NCBI GenBank assembly: GCA_964469555.1
Contig: CAYYAQ010000111.1
Span: 1 to 17,114, forward strand
DNA length: 17,114 bases
Reading direction: 5' to 3'
Origin: CAYYAQ01 sp964469555
Lineage (GTDB): Bacteria > Planctomycetota > UBA1135 > UBA2386
Translations under genes and position numbers: made by a program
The notes under the pieces: model-generated
Databases searched by the model: none
What the model was told of the DNA's origin: nothing
What the model saw: the letters and a program-made list of their open reading frames with translations, nothing else
In this document: in pieces, positions 14,855 to 17,114 of the stretch
How positions within the stretch are numbered: position 1 is the first letter of the stretch
How the letters are laid out: the number at the start of each line of letters is the position of its first letter

Positions 14855-15011
14855 TAACCTAACTCAATCCGGGGTGTCCTTGGGACCGGATCGCCGCACC
14901 GCCATGGACGATCCCTACAGAGAAAGATGTATCCCGCCACTGCCACCGGGGGAAGGCTGGCCCCGAAAAACGCTGGCCCCAACCCTTCCGGCGGGCCATC
15001 TTGGGGTGGTG

Positions 15012-15680
15012 ATGTCCCTGCTGCGACCCAGCCTGCTCGGTGCGAAGATCCTCGGACGCTCCCTGTCGATCTGGCCCTTCTTGCTGCTCGCTTGCTGGAC
15101 CGCGCTCATCAAGTTCCAGGAGCCCGCATTCTTCGCCCACCAGGGGGTCCCTTTCTTCTGGCCCAGCCAGCTGGCGATGACCATGCTGGTGGTGGGGCTC
15201 CTGCCCTTGGCCTGGCGGCTAACCCAAGGGTTCGAGGCCGCGGTCTGGACACTTCAAAGCGCCCGGTCTGTCCGTCTCGCCGTGCTCTCCACTTGGCTGG
15301 GGGTCGTGGGGTATGGGGCCGTCCTGATCCTCTGCGCGTTGGCCTTTTCGATCACCGCGTCCTGGCTGGTCTCTGTTACGCCTTACCGTATACCGATCCC
15401 CTGGGCCGATCTTGCTGCGGTCGTCTTGTCGTCCGCCGAGTTCCTGCTCGTCATCGCCTCCTTTGCGCCGGCCCTCGCGCTGACACCCTGGTCAACTCCC
15501 ACGATCGTCGTCGTATGGTTGCCCGTACTGGCGGTGGGGATCCACTTCTTCGGGCCCCCGGAATTCTCAGACCCCTCTAGCGCAGCCACCATGTTATCCG
15601 GCATCTTGTCCGCCCTACTCGCAACTCTGGGTGGGCTCGCGGTGTCGTTGGCTCATACCTACCACCGACTCCGACTCTGA
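15012..15680 (+). CDS. Polytopic inner-membrane protein, unknown function
   Basis: This encodes 222 residues from ATG 15012, preceded by GGGG; an earlier in-frame ATG at 14904 would add a Pro-rich stretch that does not look like a natural N-terminus. About six membrane segments are visible: IWPFLLLACWTALIKF, LAMTMLVVGLLPLAW, WLGVVGYGAVLILCALAFS, AAVVLSSAEFLLVIASFAP, TIVVVWLPVLAVGIHFF, and ILSALLATLGGLAVSLAH. No transporter, enzyme or sensor motif is visible, and I do not recognise the family. The stop lies 8 nt before the metallophosphoesterase start, so the two are probably co-transcribed. The gene is divergent from parB. Confidence 0.75.
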   Translation: MSLLRPSLLGAKILGRSLSIWPFLLLACWTALIKFQEPAFFAHQGVPFFWPSQLAMTMLVVGLLPLAWRLTQGFEAAVWTLQSARSVRLAVLSTWLGVVGYGAVLILCALAFSITASWLVSVTPYRIPIPWADLAAVVLSSAEFLLVIASFAPALALTPWSTPTIVVVWLPVLAVGIHFFGPPEFSDPSSAATMLSGILSALLATLGGLAVSLAHTYHRLRL

Positions 15681-15688
15681 CACTCGCA

Positions 15689-16426
15689 ATGCGCATCGGC
15701 ATCCTCGGCGACGTCCACGGCAACCTGGAAGCCCTCGAGGCTACCGTCACCGCGTTGCAGTCTGCCTCCATCGACCACTGGGTCCAGGTGGGCGACATCG
15801 TCGGCTACGGCGCCCAACCGGCGGAGTGCATCCGTCGCGTCCGGGAGTTGAACTGCACCGTCTGCCTCGGCAACCACGACGCCGCGGTCGTCGGCTTGCT
15901 GTCGACGGAGTACTTCAACCCCTACGCCTGCCAGGCCGTCGAGTGGACCCGCGCGCAGCTCGACACCAGTGAACTCGACTTTCTCCGGCAGCTTCCCCTC
16001 GTCGTCGAACGCGAACAGTACACCGTCGTCCACGGCACGCTGCACATGCCCGACCAGTTCGGCTACGTCATGAGCGTCGTCGAGGCGAGGGACTCGCTGC
16101 GACAACAGAACACGCCCGTGTGCTTTGTCGGACACTCCCACGTGCCGGCCATCTATACGCAAGACGGCGACGACGAGGACATCCAGGTCGTCTTCAGTCC
16201 AGAAGTCACGGCCAAGACGGCGCGCTGCAAGAAGGTCTTGATGAACGTCGGCAGCGTCGGACAACCACGCGACGAAGATCCGCGAGCCGCGTACGCGATC
16301 TACGACTCGGAGACCCGCGATGCCAGCATCCATCGCGTGTCGTACGACATCGCTTCCGCGCAACGCAAGATCATGAACGCCGGCTTACCCGAGGTGCTCG
16401 CCAACCGACTCGCACTCGGAGTGTAG
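15689..16426 (+). CDS. Calcineurin-like metallophosphoesterase (YfcE/ApaH-like)
   Basis: This encodes 245 residues with every metal-binding motif of the family in order: GDVHGN (Asp8, His10), VGDIVGYG (Asp36), GNHD (Asn62, His63), VVHGTLH, and GHSHVP, followed by NVGSVGQPRDEDPRAAYAI. These residues bind two metal ions that hydrolyse phosphomono- or diesters. The GSVGQPRD ending is typical of the YfcE and MJ0936-type branch, in which the physiological substrate is usually unknown. No signal peptide is seen, so it is cytoplasmic. It follows the membrane-protein gene by 8 nt and converges on the sigma-factor gene with only 8 nt between stops. Confidence 0.93.
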   Translation: MRIGILGDVHGNLEALEATVTALQSASIDHWVQVGDIVGYGAQPAECIRRVRELNCTVCLGNHDAAVVGLLSTEYFNPYACQAVEWTRAQLDTSELDFLRQLPLVVEREQYTVVHGTLHMPDQFGYVMSVVEARDSLRQQNTPVCFVGHSHVPAIYTQDGDDEDIQVVFSPEVTAKTARCKKVLMNVGSVGQPRDEDPRAAYAIYDSETRDASIHRVSYDIASAQRKIMNAGLPEVLANRLALGV

Positions 16427-16434
16427 AGCAGGAG

Positions 16435-17114
16435 CTAGCTTCGACGCTTCTTGCGCATCGCCAGGACGAACTCTTCGTTCTCCTCACCGAACTCCCGGGA
16501 CATCGTGGAATTCAGCTTGCGTAGCCCTTCCTGTTCCATTTGTCGCACGCGCTCTCGCGTCATGCCGAGCTCTTCGCCGATCGCCTTCAGGGTCATCGAA
16601 CGCCCCGTTTCCAGGCCGTAGCGCATCCTGAGTATCGAAGCTTCGCGTTCGTCGATGTTCTCGAGCAGTTCGAGCAAGCGCACGAGTTCCATGTTCGAGA
16701 AGATCTCCTCCTCCGGAGTCTTCGTGCGTGGATCCTCCAGCATCTCGGTGTGCACCGAGGACGCGTCCTCGTTCATCGAGTGCACCGGTTGTGAATTCGA
16801 GAGCACCGTCTCACGGACGACATTCCAGTTCGCTACCGGCAACTCCAACTCCTCTGCGATCTCCGCCGATGTCGGCGCCCGCCCGAGTCGGTAGTTCAAC
16901 TCCTTCGCCATCGCCTTCCACTTCGAGACGATTTCGGACATGTACGACGGAACGCGCACCGTCTTGACGCTGTTCACCAATGACCGGCGGATGCCTTGCT
17001 TGATCCACCACGTCGCGTAGGTGGAGAACCGACACTCCGCCTGCGGATCGAACTTCTCCACAGCCTTCATCAGGCCGATGTTGCCTTCCTCGATCAGGTC
17101 CATGAAGGACAGAC
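16435..17114 (-). CDS. RNA polymerase sigma factor, sigma-70 family, 3' part
   Basis: The frame is open to the right edge, so the start and region 1 are missing. The visible part begins at region 2.1 (LSFMDLIEEGNIGLMKAVEKF) and runs through the -10-recognition region 2.3-2.4 (CRFSTYATWWIKQGIRRSL). Region 3 includes RLGRAPTSAEIAEELELPV, and region 4 has the helix-turn-helix LKAIGEELGMTRERVRQMEQEGLRKL. It ends in a basic tail (AMRKKRRS). Region 2.4 to 3 (VNSVKTVRVPSYMSEIV) differs from the primary sigma factor's usual 'TIRIPVHM', so an alternative group 2 factor is more likely than the housekeeping RpoD. This is inference. A Met at 17103 is internal, not the start. Confidence 0.92.
   Translation of the reverse strand, partial: LSFMDLIEEGNIGLMKAVEKFDPQAECRFSTYATWWIKQGIRRSLVNSVKTVRVPSYMSEIVSKWKAMAKELNYRLGRAPTSAEIAEELELPVANWNVVRETVLSNSQPVHSMNEDASSVHTEMLEDPRTKTPEEEIFSNMELVRLLELLENIDEREASILRMRYGLETGRSMTLKAIGEELGMTRERVRQMEQEGLRKLNSTMSREFGEENEEFVLAMRKKRRS

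Noticed and set aside
1..17114. CRISPR array, tRNA, rRNA, insertion sequence, phage or defence cluster
   Set aside because: No regularly spaced repeats, cloverleaf sequence, transposase or integrase motif, or terminal inverted repeats were visible on reading either strand.

Overview
The window is a GC-rich bacterial chromosome segment with a typical Gram-negative housekeeping and cell-envelope gene set. The mix of secreted TPR protein, PIG-L protein with a long extracytoplasmic tail, DUF3352-like secreted protein, peptidase-MA-like proteins, stand-alone HNH protein and membrane-anchored cyclophilin-like protein suggests a planctomycete or a related deep lineage. That placement is inference from gene style; no rRNA is present to settle it. 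I saw no tRNA, rRNA, CRISPR array, transposase or phage gene.

Layout. Positions 1-4424 hold a tight minus-strand run, read right to left: a secreted gluzincin (peptidase MA type) with a C-terminal membrane anchor, a small lipoprotein, dapF (diaminopimelate epimerase), a lemA-family gene broken by an in-frame TAG, a secreted TPR protein, and a polytopic membrane protein that runs off the left edge. A small plus-strand gene (4566-5030, coiled coil plus one membrane segment) interrupts the minus-strand run. From 4960 to 11626, minus-strand genes continue: a PIG-L deacetylase-family protein, a DUF3352-like secreted protein, a secreted protein that looks like a catalytically dead relative of the MA peptidases, and an HNH endonuclease. 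At 11959-13671 two plus-strand genes encode a lipoprotein and a membrane-anchored divergent cyclophilin. Then come parB on the minus strand with two parS sites, a plus-strand pair (polytopic membrane protein and metallophosphoesterase), and the 3' part of a sigma-70 family gene running off the right edge.

How the genes work together. Most products are predicted to be exported or membrane-bound, so the window is mainly a cell-envelope neighbourhood, with dapF supplying meso-diaminopimelate for peptidoglycan and lysine. The clearest non-coding signal is a pair of parS sequences: a 24-bp perfect palindrome 8 nt downstream of the parB stop, and a second site inside the parB reading frame. No parA is adjacent. 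These sites suggest, but do not prove, that the window lies in the origin-proximal part of the chromosome.

I did not find a convincing new multi-gene system. The points most worth a second look are the lemA amber codon, the parS pair with an apparently unlinked parA, the pseudo-protease at 9721-10905, and the cyclophilin-like protein that lacks the usual active-site motif.
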